From positions 184,001 through 248,000 of the forward strand of contig NZ_CP126106.1 of NCBI RefSeq assembly GCF_030123325.1: a DNA stretch of 64,000 nucleotides. The letters run 5' to 3'. The stretch's first letter is position 1, and each line of letters opens with the position of its first letter. A program made the translations under genes and the position numbers. The notes under the pieces were generated by a model. The model saw nothing but the letters and a program-made list of their open reading frames with translations, did no database searches and was not told the DNA's origin. Shown in pieces: positions 16,704 through 25,000 of the stretch. The DNA comes from Peribacillus simplex. GTDB lineage: Bacteria; Bacillota; Bacilli; Bacillales; DSM-1321.

Positions 16704-18188
16704 ATGAGTGAGAAGAAAGAATATTTAAAGTCTCCCGATTTGCTGCCTATACCTCATAGTGAGAAAAATATAAGTGCAGCCGGATTTGGTTTCATTTGGG
16801 TGGGCATGGCTGTAGTATTGGCTGCCTTCGCAATCGGTGGGAACGGTGTTCAAAGTTTATCCTTAGGCTGGGTCGTTCTTGCAACGGTCATTGCCTGTGT
16901 GGCTCTCGGCTTTTTGATGACAATGACAGGAGATATTGGTGTTGAACATGGAATATCATTCCCGGTCTATATGAGGGCGCCGTTCGGTACGATTGGCACC
17001 CACATCCCTTCGGTTGTACGGGGTTTTGTAGCGTCATGCTGGTTCGGCCTCAATACTTACTTCGGAGCCACTGCAATGAACGCTATCTTCACAACCCTTT
17101 TTGATTTTGATAATTGGTTTATATGCTTCCTCATTTTTGCCGTTTTACAATTAGTCAACACGGCAATGGGAATAAAGTCGATAGAACGATTCGCCGACTT
17201 GGCGGCGCCCGTTATCATTTTAATTTCTGGCTGGATGTATTTCACTCTATCCGATCAGGCAGTGGCCCAAGGAAGAGATGTATGGTCCTGGATTGAAAGT
17301 CCGGTCACTGGCGGGGCTGCCGCCACGGCTTTCATGGTAGTCATCATGGCTAATATGGGATTTTGGGGCACGTTGACTGCGGATATGCCCACGCTTTCCC
17401 GCTATATAAAGGCACCAAAAAATGAAAAAAATTGGTTCAAGCGCAATAAGGGGCAAATAATTGGGAATATTATCACCTATCCCATCACACAGACGTTCAT
17501 GGTAATCATCGGAGCGGTTTCTTATATGGCTGTTTCCAATTATGATCCTGTGGTTGCCATACAGGGATCAGCAAGTGGAATTGCTCTCGGCGTCCTTTTA
17601 ATCATGATCGTATTCGCTCAATGGTCGACGAATACTACGGCCAATGTCATTCCCGCAGCTACCATTTTCTCCAATGTCATGGGTCCTAAAATGCCATTTT
17701 GGGCGGGAGTCGTTGTGGCGGGGTTTATTGGGATAGTGGTTCAGCCATGGAGCCTGTTCGGCATCATAATAGAAGTTTTATTAATAATAGGTGGAATCCT
17801 GGCATCCATTGTCGGCATCCTTGTAGCGGATTACTATTTCCTCCGTAAACGCAGAGTGAATGTAAAAGAACTCTATGAGAGTGAAGGCCAGTATAAATAC
17901 TTGAATGGTGTGAATTGGGCAGGAATCATTTCTTGGGTGATTGGAGGAATCGGTGCCACGATTTTTTCAAATTATTCGTTTATTATTGGCTTACTTCTCG
18001 GCGGTGCAAGTTATTATATATTAGCTAAATATTGGTGGTTCAAGCAATATGAACAAGCTGAAATCATTGATCCCAGCGATGAGAAATATTTAGGCATTTC
18101 CGTAGGCAGGGATTGGAATATCGAAAAGGATCCAAAACTTGAGGAAGAGATGGTTTTTCCGGCTTCAACCGGCAAAGAGAACGTATGA
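16704..18188 (+). CDS. NCS1-family cytosine/uracil/hydantoin permease
   Basis: A 494-residue membrane protein with about 12 hydrophobic helices, of the nucleobase-cation-symport-1 family (PucI, Mhp1, CodB relatives); the PVYMRAPFGTIG-like segment after the second helix and the WSTNTTANVIPAA segment are typical. It would import uracil, dihydrouracil, allantoin or a hydantoin for the operon enzymes. Start set at ATG 16704 after TTAGGGGGATTA; the upstream ATG 16674 is less likely. The stop overlaps the region where the next small gene begins. Confidence 0.9.
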   Translation: MSEKKEYLKSPDLLPIPHSEKNISAAGFGFIWVGMAVVLAAFAIGGNGVQSLSLGWVVLATVIACVALGFLMTMTGDIGVEHGISFPVYMRAPFGTIGTHIPSVVRGFVASCWFGLNTYFGATAMNAIFTTLFDFDNWFICFLIFAVLQLVNTAMGIKSIERFADLAAPVIILISGWMYFTLSDQAVAQGRDVWSWIESPVTGGAAATAFMVVIMANMGFWGTLTADMPTLSRYIKAPKNEKNWFKRNKGQIIGNIITYPITQTFMVIIGAVSYMAVSNYDPVVAIQGSASGIALGVLLIMIVFAQWSTNTTANVIPAATIFSNVMGPKMPFWAGVVVAGFIGIVVQPWSLFGIIIEVLLIIGGILASIVGILVADYYFLRKRRVNVKELYESEGQYKYLNGVNWAGIISWVIGGIGATIFSNYSFIIGLLLGGASYYILAKYWWFKQYEQAEIIDPSDEKYLGISVGRDWNIEKDPKLEEEMVFPASTGKENV

Positions 18189-18205
18189 AAAAAGGGGGGA
18201 AGGAA

Positions 18206-18421
18206 ATGTCCGAATATCAAGAGTATCGCTTAGAAAGGGAACAAATCGACTTTTTACTTGAAAGAGGATATCGAATCACCCGGGTTTCCGAAAGTTTAAG
18301 TGGAGCTTTTCTCGATTTTGAACTGATTGAAGGAACGAAGCAGGAATGGAAGCAATTGAACATCAAAACCCCGGAAGGAAGGAAATACTTCTCTACATTG
18401 CTGTTCAAAAAATTGAATTGA
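18206..18421 (+). CDS. Small protein of unknown function in pyrimidine operon
   Basis: A 71-residue soluble, charged protein, start ATG 18206 after GGGGGGAAGGAA; an ATG at 18185 overlapping the permease stop is also in frame. No motif or family recognised; the predicted character is a short alpha/beta protein (an N-terminal acidic helix, then alternating hydrophobic residues, ending FKKLN). Its position as last gene of the preT-preA-hydA-permease operon, directly before the terminator, suggests an accessory or regulatory role in pyrimidine breakdown. Confidence 0.75.
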   Translation: MSEYQEYRLEREQIDFLLERGYRITRVSESLSGAFLDFELIEGTKQEWKQLNIKTPEGRKYFSTLLFKKLN

Positions 18422-18431
18422 AATAGTTATG

Positions 18432-18467
18432 GAACAGGCCTATTCCTCGCGAATGGGTCCTTTTTCT
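18432..18467 (+). terminator. Pyrimidine operon terminator
   Basis: CAGGCCTATTC pairs with GAATGGGTCCT around CTCGC, followed by TTTTTCTT. Confidence 0.8.
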
Positions 18468-18587
18468 TGTATCTGTTCGAGTTTTTTGTAGAATTTTGAC
18501 GTTAGATTTTCTAACAAGTGTCTGGAGATTTAAAGGTTGTCCGTTTATAATAGATTTTAAAGCAGTTTTATAAAAGGATGTGTATGG

Positions 18588-20222
18588 ATGAATACATCGA
18601 TTACAATCGAGGAAATTCTAACACGCAAGCATTTTAATCTGACGGATATAATTGCGGGTAGCAGTGGGATAAAGCGCCAAGTGAAGTGGGTACACTGCAT
18701 GGAAGTCACCCAAATCAGCCATTTGTTAAATGGAAATGAACTGATTCTGACTACCGGTTTAGGGTGGAAAGATTGCGATGACACATTTCTATCCTACTTA
18801 AGGCAGTTAATTGAATGCGATGCAGCTGGACTCTGTATAGAGATTGGCGCCAACACCATGGCCGTGCCGCAATGTGCGATCGATCTCGCAAATGAACGGC
18901 AATTCCCTATCATCCTATTTCATGAAGAAGTCCCTTTCGTAGAAATCACGCAGGATATTCATTCCCTTATCATCAATAAACAATATGAGATGATCTCCAA
19001 CCTAGAAAACTACTCCCAGCAGTTAAATAAAAATCTCCTCGAAATTGACCATTATGAACCAATTCTAAAATTTCTCCACAGCTATTTAAATGTACAGGTT
19101 ATTCTTATCTTTAATGAAAATGATATAGCCAGCATTCCAAAAATAAAGAAAAAAATAACCTATCAAATGGTGGCGGACATATACGAAGAGAAGCGGAAAT
19201 TGGATAAAACCGTTCTTGGACAGCCGATTCAAGTGCTGGGTGAAAATTATGCGGAACTGCTCATTTACAGCAATGACAGAGAGTTGACTGATTTTGATTC
19301 ACTAATCTTGGATCGAACGGCTACCGCATTGGCACAGCATCTATTAAGGGAGTTATATATAGAAGAAAAGAAAATGTCGGAAGAAAGTAAATGGCTTACA
19401 AATTGGATTGAAGGTGAATATAGTGACGAAGCAATCCGGGAGAGGCTTTCCTATATTGATCCGAAAATGCAGTTGGATGGCGGAATTGTTTGCATTTGCA
19501 AACAACACCCAAAATATAATAAAAGTTCCACAAAATTAGATGGAACCTATTTTAAGATAATGTTTAGAACAGTTTTTGAACAGTACGGCTTTCAGATATT
19601 TTCCATGGAAATACATCAGCATCTTGTTTTTATTTTAGGTGATAATCGTGCATCTGAAGATTGGAAATCAAGGGTTACAAGCGCGGTGGATCGAATCATG
19701 AAAATGGATGTAAGCGGGCGTAATCGCATGGGTCTGCTTTCCATTGGGTTTGGAAAGCATGTTCAAAGGTTAAGTGAGATTTATAAAAGTTATGAAACGG
19801 CCCGTGAGACTTTGCTGCTTCAGGATACATTACCAGAGGATAACAGGAGCTTCTTTTATCAGGACTTACATATGCATCGCATGATTTCGCTCATAAATAA
19901 ACATGGTAATCTGGAGGAAACGGTTTACGAATATTTAGGTCCGGTCATTGAATATGACAAGCAAAACAATGGTGAGTTAATGCCTACCCTGAAGACCTAT
20001 CTTGCTTGTAACGGTTCCAAACAGGAAACATCGAAACAACTATTCATTGTCCGGCAAACGCTATATCATAGGCTTGAAAAATTGGAGAAACTGCTAGGTT
20101 CTGATTTTATGCGTTCGGATAAGCGCCTAGGCCTTGAATTCATGATTTTTGCATTGGACTTCTTACAATACAGCAGCAGGCAGATAAGCGGAAAATATGT
20201 AGACAAATATATTGGGAGATAA
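18588..20222 (+). CDS. pucR: PucR-family transcriptional regulator
   Basis: A 544-residue regulator with an N-terminal PucR sensor domain (residues about 5-130, with the TQISHLLNGNELILTTG motif), a central GGDEF-like/PucR linker domain and a C-terminal PucR-type helix-turn-helix (SKQLFIVRQTLYHRLEKLEKLLG, about residues 485-507). In Bacillus PucR controls purine catabolism, and paralogs control pyrimidine, hydantoin or GABA use. Its position just after the preTA-hydA-permease operon, in the same direction but behind its own terminator, makes that operon the likely target. Start ATG 18588 after AAAAGGATG. Confidence 0.9.
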   Translation: MNTSITIEEILTRKHFNLTDIIAGSSGIKRQVKWVHCMEVTQISHLLNGNELILTTGLGWKDCDDTFLSYLRQLIECDAAGLCIEIGANTMAVPQCAIDLANERQFPIILFHEEVPFVEITQDIHSLIINKQYEMISNLENYSQQLNKNLLEIDHYEPILKFLHSYLNVQVILIFNENDIASIPKIKKKITYQMVADIYEEKRKLDKTVLGQPIQVLGENYAELLIYSNDRELTDFDSLILDRTATALAQHLLRELYIEEKKMSEESKWLTNWIEGEYSDEAIRERLSYIDPKMQLDGGIVCICKQHPKYNKSSTKLDGTYFKIMFRTVFEQYGFQIFSMEIHQHLVFILGDNRASEDWKSRVTSAVDRIMKMDVSGRNRMGLLSIGFGKHVQRLSEIYKSYETARETLLLQDTLPEDNRSFFYQDLHMHRMISLINKHGNLEETVYEYLGPVIEYDKQNNGELMPTLKTYLACNGSKQETSKQLFIVRQTLYHRLEKLEKLLGSDFMRSDKRLGLEFMIFALDFLQYSSRQISGKYVDKYIGR

Positions 20223-20240
20223 AAAAATAAGTACGGCTGA

Positions 20241-20267
20241 AGGGTGTCCCGGGGACATCCTTTTTTG
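20241..20267 (+). terminator. pucR terminator
   Basis: GGTGTCCC pairs with GGACATCC across a short loop, then TTTTTT. Confidence 0.85.
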
Positions 20268-20281
20268 AATGCAAGGAAATA

Positions 20282-20328
20282 ATGCTGACATCAAATTTGC
20301 CTATATAGCAGCTTCTTGATGTCAGCAT
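20282..20328 (-). terminator. Hairpin at end of the YhfH array
   Basis: A perfect 13-bp stem ATGCTGACATCAA (20282-20294) / TTGATGTCAGCAT (20316-20328) closes the minus-strand miniprotein array 7 bp beyond the last stop codon. The following minus-strand sequence ATTATTTCC is only moderately T-rich. Confidence 0.65.
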
Positions 20329-20334
20329 CTTATA

Positions 20335-20475
20335 TTAATATTCATCTTTTTTGGAAAGGCAGCGGTCACATTCCAAGAGGTAGGATTCAGCTTGTTCAGT
20401 GATATGGGTCCCGCATTCCGAACATTGTTTAGGCGGCAGTGCCCTGAAGAATTCCAATGGGTTTTTGGTTTGCAT
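20335..20475 (-). CDS. YhfH-like zinc-ribbon miniprotein, copy 1
   Basis: A 46-residue protein, last in a tandem array of five. Two Cys pairs, CSEC (18/21) and CDRC (36/39), are spaced as a zinc ribbon; it begins MQTKNPLEFFRALPPK and ends CLSKKDEY. It resembles the YhfH family (B. subtilis YhfH, function unknown). TAAGGAGGAA precedes the ATG. Copies 1-3 differ at only a few residues, so they are recent duplicates. Confidence 0.85.
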   Translation of the reverse strand: MQTKNPLEFFRALPPKQCSECGTHITEQAESYLLECDRCLSKKDEY

Positions 20476-20504
20476 GATGATTCCTCCTTATGATTTGGTT
20501 TAAT

Positions 20505-20642
20505 TTAGTCTTCGTGTTTCGAAAGGCAGCGGTCACATTCCATTAAGTAGGATTCAGCTTGTTCAATGATATGGGTCCCGCACTCCGAACATTGTTTAGG
20601 CGGCAGTGTCCTGAAGAATTCCAATGGATTTTTCGTTTGCAT
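20505..20642 (-). CDS. YhfH-like zinc-ribbon miniprotein, copy 2
   Basis: A 45-residue near-duplicate of copy 1 (RTLPPKQCSECG, SYLMECDRCLSKHED end). Preceded by GAAGGAGGGAT. Its start lies exactly 167 bp from that of copy 1, and the 29-bp spacers between genes are also alike, so the repeat unit is gene plus ribosome site. Confidence 0.85.
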   Translation of the reverse strand: MQTKNPLEFFRTLPPKQCSECGTHIIEQAESYLMECDRCLSKHED

Positions 20643-20671
20643 GATGATCCCTCCTTCTTGATTTGGTTTAA

Positions 20672-20809
20672 TCAGTCTTCGCGTTTGGAAAGGCAGTGGT
20701 CACATTCCATTAAGTAGGATTCAGCTTGTTCAGTGATATGGGTTCCGCACTCCGAACATTGTTTAGGCGGCAGTGTCCTGAAGAATTCCAGTGGATTTAT
20801 AGTTTGCAT
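20672..20809 (-). CDS. YhfH-like zinc-ribbon miniprotein, copy 3
   Basis: A 45-residue near-duplicate of copy 2, again 167 bp further on. It differs by Ile at position 4 (MQTINP) and His in the second pair (CDHC), with the ending SKRED shared with copy 4. AAAGGAGGAACC precedes the ATG. Confidence 0.85.
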   Translation of the reverse strand: MQTINPLEFFRTLPPKQCSECGTHITEQAESYLMECDHCLSKRED

Positions 20810-20839
20810 GATGGTTCCTCCTTTTTTTATTTGGTTTAA

Positions 20840-20977
20840 TCAGTCTTCGCGTTTGGAAAGGCAGCGGTCACATTCCATTAAGTAGGACTCAGCGTGCTCA
20901 ATAATATGGTCACCGCACTCGGGGCAATGTTTAGCAGGGATATTGTTAAAAAACTCAATCGATTTTTTCATTTGCAT
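20840..20977 (-). CDS. YhfH-like zinc-ribbon miniprotein, copy 4
   Basis: A 45-residue diverged member: MQMKKSIEFFNNIPAK start, CPEC and CDRC pairs, HIIEHAESYLMECDRC core shared with the others. AAAGGAGGAAAT precedes the ATG. Divergence in the first half, with conservation of the second Cys pair, suggests the C-terminal half is the functional core. Confidence 0.85.
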   Translation of the reverse strand: MQMKKSIEFFNNIPAKHCPECGDHIIEHAESYLMECDRCLSKRED

Positions 20978-21019
20978 GATATTTCCTCCTTTTAATGGTA
21001 GATATATTTTCCGATTGCT

Positions 21020-21154
21020 TTATTCTTCACGTTTGGAAAGGCAGCGATCGCATTCCATCAGATAGGAATCTGAGTGGTCCACATGTGTTTCACCACACTC
21101 CGGGCAATGTTTAAATGAATCGATTATGAATAAATCTGATTGATTTGCTTGCAT
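21020..21154 (-). CDS. YhfH-like zinc-ribbon miniprotein, copy 5 (promoter-proximal)
   Basis: A 44-residue, most diverged member and first in transcription order: MQANQSDLFIIDSFK start, CPEC (17/20) and CDRC (35/38). AAGAGGAGGAGC precedes the ATG. It keeps the shared SYLMECDRCLSKRE ending. A promoter candidate lies 50 bp upstream. Confidence 0.85.
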   Translation of the reverse strand: MQANQSDLFIIDSFKHCPECGETHVDHSDSYLMECDRCLSKREE

Positions 21155-21203
21155 GTCTCGCTCCTCCTCTTTATAGTACAGTTTTGGTTATTTGTTTGTT
21201 GTT

Positions 21204-21232
21204 ATAATACAGTATATACCCGAATTTGGAAA
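21204..21232 (-). promoter_or_regulatory. Candidate promoter of YhfH array
   Basis: On the minus strand TTTCCA (21232-21227) and TATTAT (21209-21204) are separated by 17 bp and lie 50 bp before the first gene; a plain sigma-A-type promoter with a weak -35. Confidence 0.4.
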
Positions 21233-21348
21233 TTGTATAGGTATTTTACAGAAAATTTGAAATTTTTTTCATTGATAGTGTGAAAACCTTATAGGAAAGG
21301 GATTTATCATCCATTTACTTTTGTATTTTTCTTCACGGCAAGTAGGGA

Positions 21349-21507
21349 ATGGAAGAAATGATGCTTTTAATGAAAGGGAAAAACAAAGAGGGAGCGAAAG
21401 GGACAGACGATTTTCAATTGGTTGAGCAAGGTATTAATGTAACAGATGTGGAACAGGAAAGTTCAGTGATAAGTGAATGCCTGTTTCAAAGCCTATGTAA
21501 CACATAA
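21349..21507 (+). CDS. Possible small hydrophilic protein
   Basis: A 52-residue frame starting MEEMMLLMKGKN and ending with a Cys-containing tail (SECLFQSLCNT). The ribosome site is poor (TAGGGA directly at the ATG), and no family is recognised. The surrounding 500 bp between the YhfH array and the lipid kinase shows nothing else, so it may be a small gene or a chance frame. Confidence 0.25.
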   Translation: MEEMMLLMKGKNKEGAKGTDDFQLVEQGINVTDVEQESSVISECLFQSLCNT

Positions 21508-21658
21508 TAGCTTGTTTTAAAATGAAGGCAATATTCAAGTGAAAGCGATTATTTGTAAGTAAATGCTTATTTAACAATCAGAAAAAATGTCCGTGTGGTT
21601 TTAGTACATCAGTAAAGAGGTAACTTGCTAGTAGAAGTACAATAATGGGAGGTAGCAT

Positions 21659-22549
21659 ATGTCGAAAGCGATGATTATCATCAATCCGTCTTCAGGTAAG
21701 GAAAAGGCAGGAAAGATTTTGCCGAAAGCAAAAGAGGCCCTTGGTGAGATTTATGATGAGGTAAGCGTTTGTAAAACGGAGGGCGAGGGGGATGCTACGG
21801 ATTTTGCAAAGGAGGCCTGTGCAGAAAGGTTCGATGCTGTCATTTCCATGGGTGGGGATGGAACGGTGAATGAGATAGTGAATGGCTTGGGCGAGCAGCA
21901 ACATCGGCCTATTTTCGGAATCATTCCACTAGGAACCATTAATGACTTCGCGAGATCTTTGGGTATACCCCTGAATCCCAATGCAGCCATTGAGATATTA
22001 AAGGATATGCATATTAAGGAATCGGACATAGGGAAGATCAATGACCGTTACTTCATGAATGTGTTGGCAGTAGGGGCGATCGCCGAGGCTACCTATAATG
22101 TTACCGTTGAACAGAAAACCCGTCTAGGGTCTTTTGCATATTTCATTGAAGGAGCAAAAGCGATCATTAAAAAGACTCCATTTCCTTTAACGGTTGAACA
22201 TGATCAGGGAAAATGGATGGGCGAGGCTCATTTACTAATTGCAACAATGACTAACTCTGTCGGCGGTTTCGAACAACTTGCACCAGAGGCGGAAGTGAAT
22301 GATGGAAAGCTGCACACATTCATCATTAAGGATTTATCTCTTCCTCTCATCGTCAAGATTATTCCCAGTTTGATCAGGGGGGAGATCAAGGAGCATGACG
22401 AAGTTGAATATATTAAAACATCCAAGCTCCATTTAGCCACTTCAGAGGAACTGGCAGTCAATATCGATGGCGATGAAGGCATCCTTCTTCCTTTCCAGGC
22501 AAATGTACTGCACAAACATCTTCGTCTCTTTGTCCCGGGAACTAAATAA
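21659..22549 (+). CDS. Diacylglycerol/lipid kinase family protein (YegS/DagK-like)
   Basis: A 296-residue soluble lipid kinase of the DAGK catalytic-domain family: NPSSGKEKA near the N terminus, the nucleotide-binding GGDGTVNEIVNG motif (about residue 64) and the PLGTINDFARSLG motif (about 95). It phosphorylates diacylglycerol or a related lipid with ATP at the membrane surface. It is not clear whether this is DgkB or one of its paralogs (YtlR, BmrU type); length and the weakly hydrophobic N terminus fit any. ATG follows GGGAGGTAGC. The gene is flanked by long non-coding stretches and ends with a strong terminator, so it stands alone. Confidence 0.88.
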   Translation: MSKAMIIINPSSGKEKAGKILPKAKEALGEIYDEVSVCKTEGEGDATDFAKEACAERFDAVISMGGDGTVNEIVNGLGEQQHRPIFGIIPLGTINDFARSLGIPLNPNAAIEILKDMHIKESDIGKINDRYFMNVLAVGAIAEATYNVTVEQKTRLGSFAYFIEGAKAIIKKTPFPLTVEHDQGKWMGEAHLLIATMTNSVGGFEQLAPEAEVNDGKLHTFIIKDLSLPLIVKIIPSLIRGEIKEHDEVEYIKTSKLHLATSEELAVNIDGDEGILLPFQANVLHKHLRLFVPGTK

Positions 22550-22617
22550 GTTTTTTTAGTCCCAACTTGTTATTTGGAATGTCCCTTCATAAAGACCATT
22601 TTCATTCATCAAGCGGG

Positions 22618-22652
22618 AAAAGCTGATTATGGTTAGCCAATCAGCTTTTTTT
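22618..22652 (+). terminator. Lipid kinase terminator
   Basis: AAAGCTGATT and AATCAGCTTT form a stem around ATGGTTAGCC, followed by a T run. Confidence 0.85.
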
Positions 22653-22839
22653 CTGTTTTATGTGTAACCAAGTTTGTTGATGGAGTGGATTTTATATATA
22701 TCCAATCACCTCGAACTTCAGATATTATAACAGGTATCATTATTCAGGAGGATTCTAGGTTAGAATAGTTAATGCATGAATGAATGGGTATAAATATGTT
22801 ACGCTAATAGTTATGAGAATAGATGAGAGAGGAAGTTTG

Positions 22840-22872
22840 ATGTTTGTATGGAGTTTTTTCTTGTTATATTAG
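22840..22872 (+). other. Overlapping 10-codon mini-ORF at antiporter start
   Basis: ATG 22840 sits 7 bases after the ribosome site AGAGG (22828-22832) and encodes a hydrophobic decapeptide (MFVWSFFLLY) that ends inside the antiporter frame. The antiporter ATG 22848 is too far from that site for good initiation, so the mini-ORF may deliver ribosomes to it by coupling, or a small indel may have changed the start. Confidence 0.35.
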
Positions 22873-24881
22873 CCCTTCTTATATTGATTGGAGTGTCTAA
22901 TGTAATTAATCATTTTATACCCTTTATACCTGTACCATTAATACAGATAGCACTGGGTGTCATATTTGCACTTTTACCCCTGGGTATGCATGTTGAGATG
23001 GAGACGGAATTATTTTTGCTGTTATTCATCGCGCCACTATTGTTCAATGATGGCAAAAATGTACCCCGAACAGCACTATGGAAGTTGAGGGCACCCATTC
23101 TAATGCTTGCACTGGGCCTTGTATTCATAACGGTTTGGGCAGGCGGGTATTTAATTAATTGGATGATCCCTTCGATTCCATTGCCGGCAGCATTCGCTTT
23201 GGCGGCCATTTTGTCACCCACGGATGTTGTGGCAGTGAGCGCTTTGGCGAGTCGGGTCAAGTTACCGAAGAGCATCATGCACCTTCTCGAAGGAGAAGGA
23301 CTAATGAATGATGCCTCAGGTCTAGTTGCCTTTAAGTTTGCCGTTGCGGCAACAGTCACTGGTGTTTTCTCCTTAGTCGACGCAACCTTCAGTTTCATAT
23401 GGATTGCAATTGGTGGGTTTGTAGGTGGAGCAATACTTGCTTTCATCATTATCAGGCTTCGTGTATTTCTTCGCCGTTTAGGGATGGAAGACGTCACGAT
23501 GCATATGCTGATCCAAATCCTAACTCCTTTTATTATTTTCCTCGCTGTGGAACATTTCCACCTTTCTGGGATTTTAGCAGTCGTGGCTGGGGGAATTGTC
23601 CATGCCATTGAACGAGATCGGGAAATATCACCAACTGTGGAACTTCAGGTCGTATCAAAGAGTACATGGTCCGTCATTTTATATGTATTGAATGGTCTTG
23701 TATTCGTTTTGCTTGGCTTGCAAATCCCAAGCGTTGCGAAAACTATCTTTCAAGATCCAGCCTTCAATAATGGACAAGTGATCCTTTATATCGTGATCAT
23801 TACACTTTTCCTCTTCGCTTTGCGATTCATTTGGCTTACGGCTGCCTGGTCGATTGGCTGGATGACGAAAAAAGCAGGCGCCCAAAAACCTGACTTCAAA
23901 GCGGCCGGAATCATTACCATTTCCGGTGTTCGCGGAGCTGTAACGTTAGCGGGTTCGTTTTCGATTCCGTATGTGTTGGCGGATGGAAGTCCTTTTCCAG
24001 AGCGTTCGTTAATCATCTTCATTGCAGCAGGAGTCATTTTGCTGACCTTGATTGTTGCGAGTGTATTTCTGCCAATAGTGGCACGGTCCGAAGAAGAGGA
24101 AGTGGTGGACAAGCAGGCTGACAAAACGAAAACTGCTGCCATTCACTCACATCAAGCGGCCATTCGGGTGATTGAGTCACAAATGACAGATGAAAACCGG
24201 GAAGCGGCTTTATCGATCATTTCGAGATACTTTACCAAGATCAATGAATTATCCTATGTAGAACAGGAGAAAGAACCTGCTGCATTAAGGGAAGAAGAGA
24301 AAGAACTTCGCTTCAAGGCCCTTGAAGCAGAGCAAAGATTCCTGGATAAGCTCATTAAGGATGAAAAAGTGGACCGGGAGACGGCGTATATATGCAAGGA
24401 ATACATCCAGCGTATGGAAAGTGCCGTAACAAATCGACTGAAGTTCCGTTTTTTCAGGTCGGTAACGCTTTTCAGAAGAAGCATGCTAAGGGTTTTAAAA
24501 TTATTTTTCCCTAATAAAAGTGAAATAAGAAAAATCAATCTTGAGAGATTGGAAAAGGTCAGGGATCTTAAAATCAGGATGTATAAAGCGGCCATCCAAG
24601 AGATACAGGCCGGAATTACAGCCGATAATCATAGGACATCCTCGATGATCATAGAAGAATATAAAGTGCTGATTTTAAAATGCAAACGTGAAAATAGAGG
24701 CCGGACCCCGAGTAAAATGGCCGATTATGAAAGAGAGCTGTTCTACAAAGCGATCCAGGCAGAACGGGACGAAGTGCAGGATATGTTTGAAAAACGAGTA
24801 ATTTCCCGTGATGTTGCCAACATACTCCGCCAGCAAATCAATTTACGGGAAGCACTGACAATCAATGAAAATACACATTGA
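22848..24881 (+). CDS. CPA1-family Na+/H+ antiporter
   Basis: A 677-residue membrane protein. The first about 410 residues form roughly 12 membrane helices with the CPA1/NhaP signature region (LSPTDVVAVSALA, EGEGLMNDASGLVAF); the remaining about 260 residues are a charged, helical cytoplasmic domain with many Glu/Arg/Lys residues, as in the NhaP/NhaG-type antiporters. It exchanges Na+ (or K+) for H+ across the membrane for pH and salt homeostasis. Start taken as ATG 22848, with the mini-ORF caveat listed separately. Monocistronic, ending in a perfect hairpin. Confidence 0.9.
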   Translation: MEFFLVILALLILIGVSNVINHFIPFIPVPLIQIALGVIFALLPLGMHVEMETELFLLLFIAPLLFNDGKNVPRTALWKLRAPILMLALGLVFITVWAGGYLINWMIPSIPLPAAFALAAILSPTDVVAVSALASRVKLPKSIMHLLEGEGLMNDASGLVAFKFAVAATVTGVFSLVDATFSFIWIAIGGFVGGAILAFIIIRLRVFLRRLGMEDVTMHMLIQILTPFIIFLAVEHFHLSGILAVVAGGIVHAIERDREISPTVELQVVSKSTWSVILYVLNGLVFVLLGLQIPSVAKTIFQDPAFNNGQVILYIVIITLFLFALRFIWLTAAWSIGWMTKKAGAQKPDFKAAGIITISGVRGAVTLAGSFSIPYVLADGSPFPERSLIIFIAAGVILLTLIVASVFLPIVARSEEEEVVDKQADKTKTAAIHSHQAAIRVIESQMTDENREAALSIISRYFTKINELSYVEQEKEPAALREEEKELRFKALEAEQRFLDKLIKDEKVDRETAYICKEYIQRMESAVTNRLKFRFFRSVTLFRRSMLRVLKLFFPNKSEIRKINLERLEKVRDLKIRMYKAAIQEIQAGITADNHRTSSMIIEEYKVLILKCKRENRGRTPSKMADYERELFYKAIQAERDEVQDMFEKRVISRDVANILRQQINLREALTINENTH

Positions 24882-24888
24882 TTTACTT

Positions 24889-24923
24889 AAGGAGCACTGC
24901 CTATATATTCGGCAGTGCTCCTT
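24889..24923 (+). terminator. Antiporter hairpin
   Basis: A perfect 13-bp stem AAGGAGCACTGCC / GGCAGTGCTCCTT with a 9-base loop starts 8 bp after the stop; the following T tract is poor (GCGGTTTG). Confidence 0.65.
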
Positions 24924-25000
24924 GCGGTTTGTGAAGGGAATATCGGACTCGTCATCGAATCATTAATGTATCCAATAATTGATGAAAGGGGGTGTGCTCA

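Noticed and set aside
20335..21154. The 167-bp periodic repeats as a CRISPR-like array
   Set aside because: The repeats are conserved coding sequences with ribosome sites and Cys pairs, not short repeats with unique spacers; no cas genes.
22910..23608. Long open frame (232 codons) on the minus strand inside the antiporter gene
   Set aside because: It lies fully antisense to a clear CPA1 antiporter, is rich in Pro/Ala/Lys without domains, and has no convincing ribosome site.
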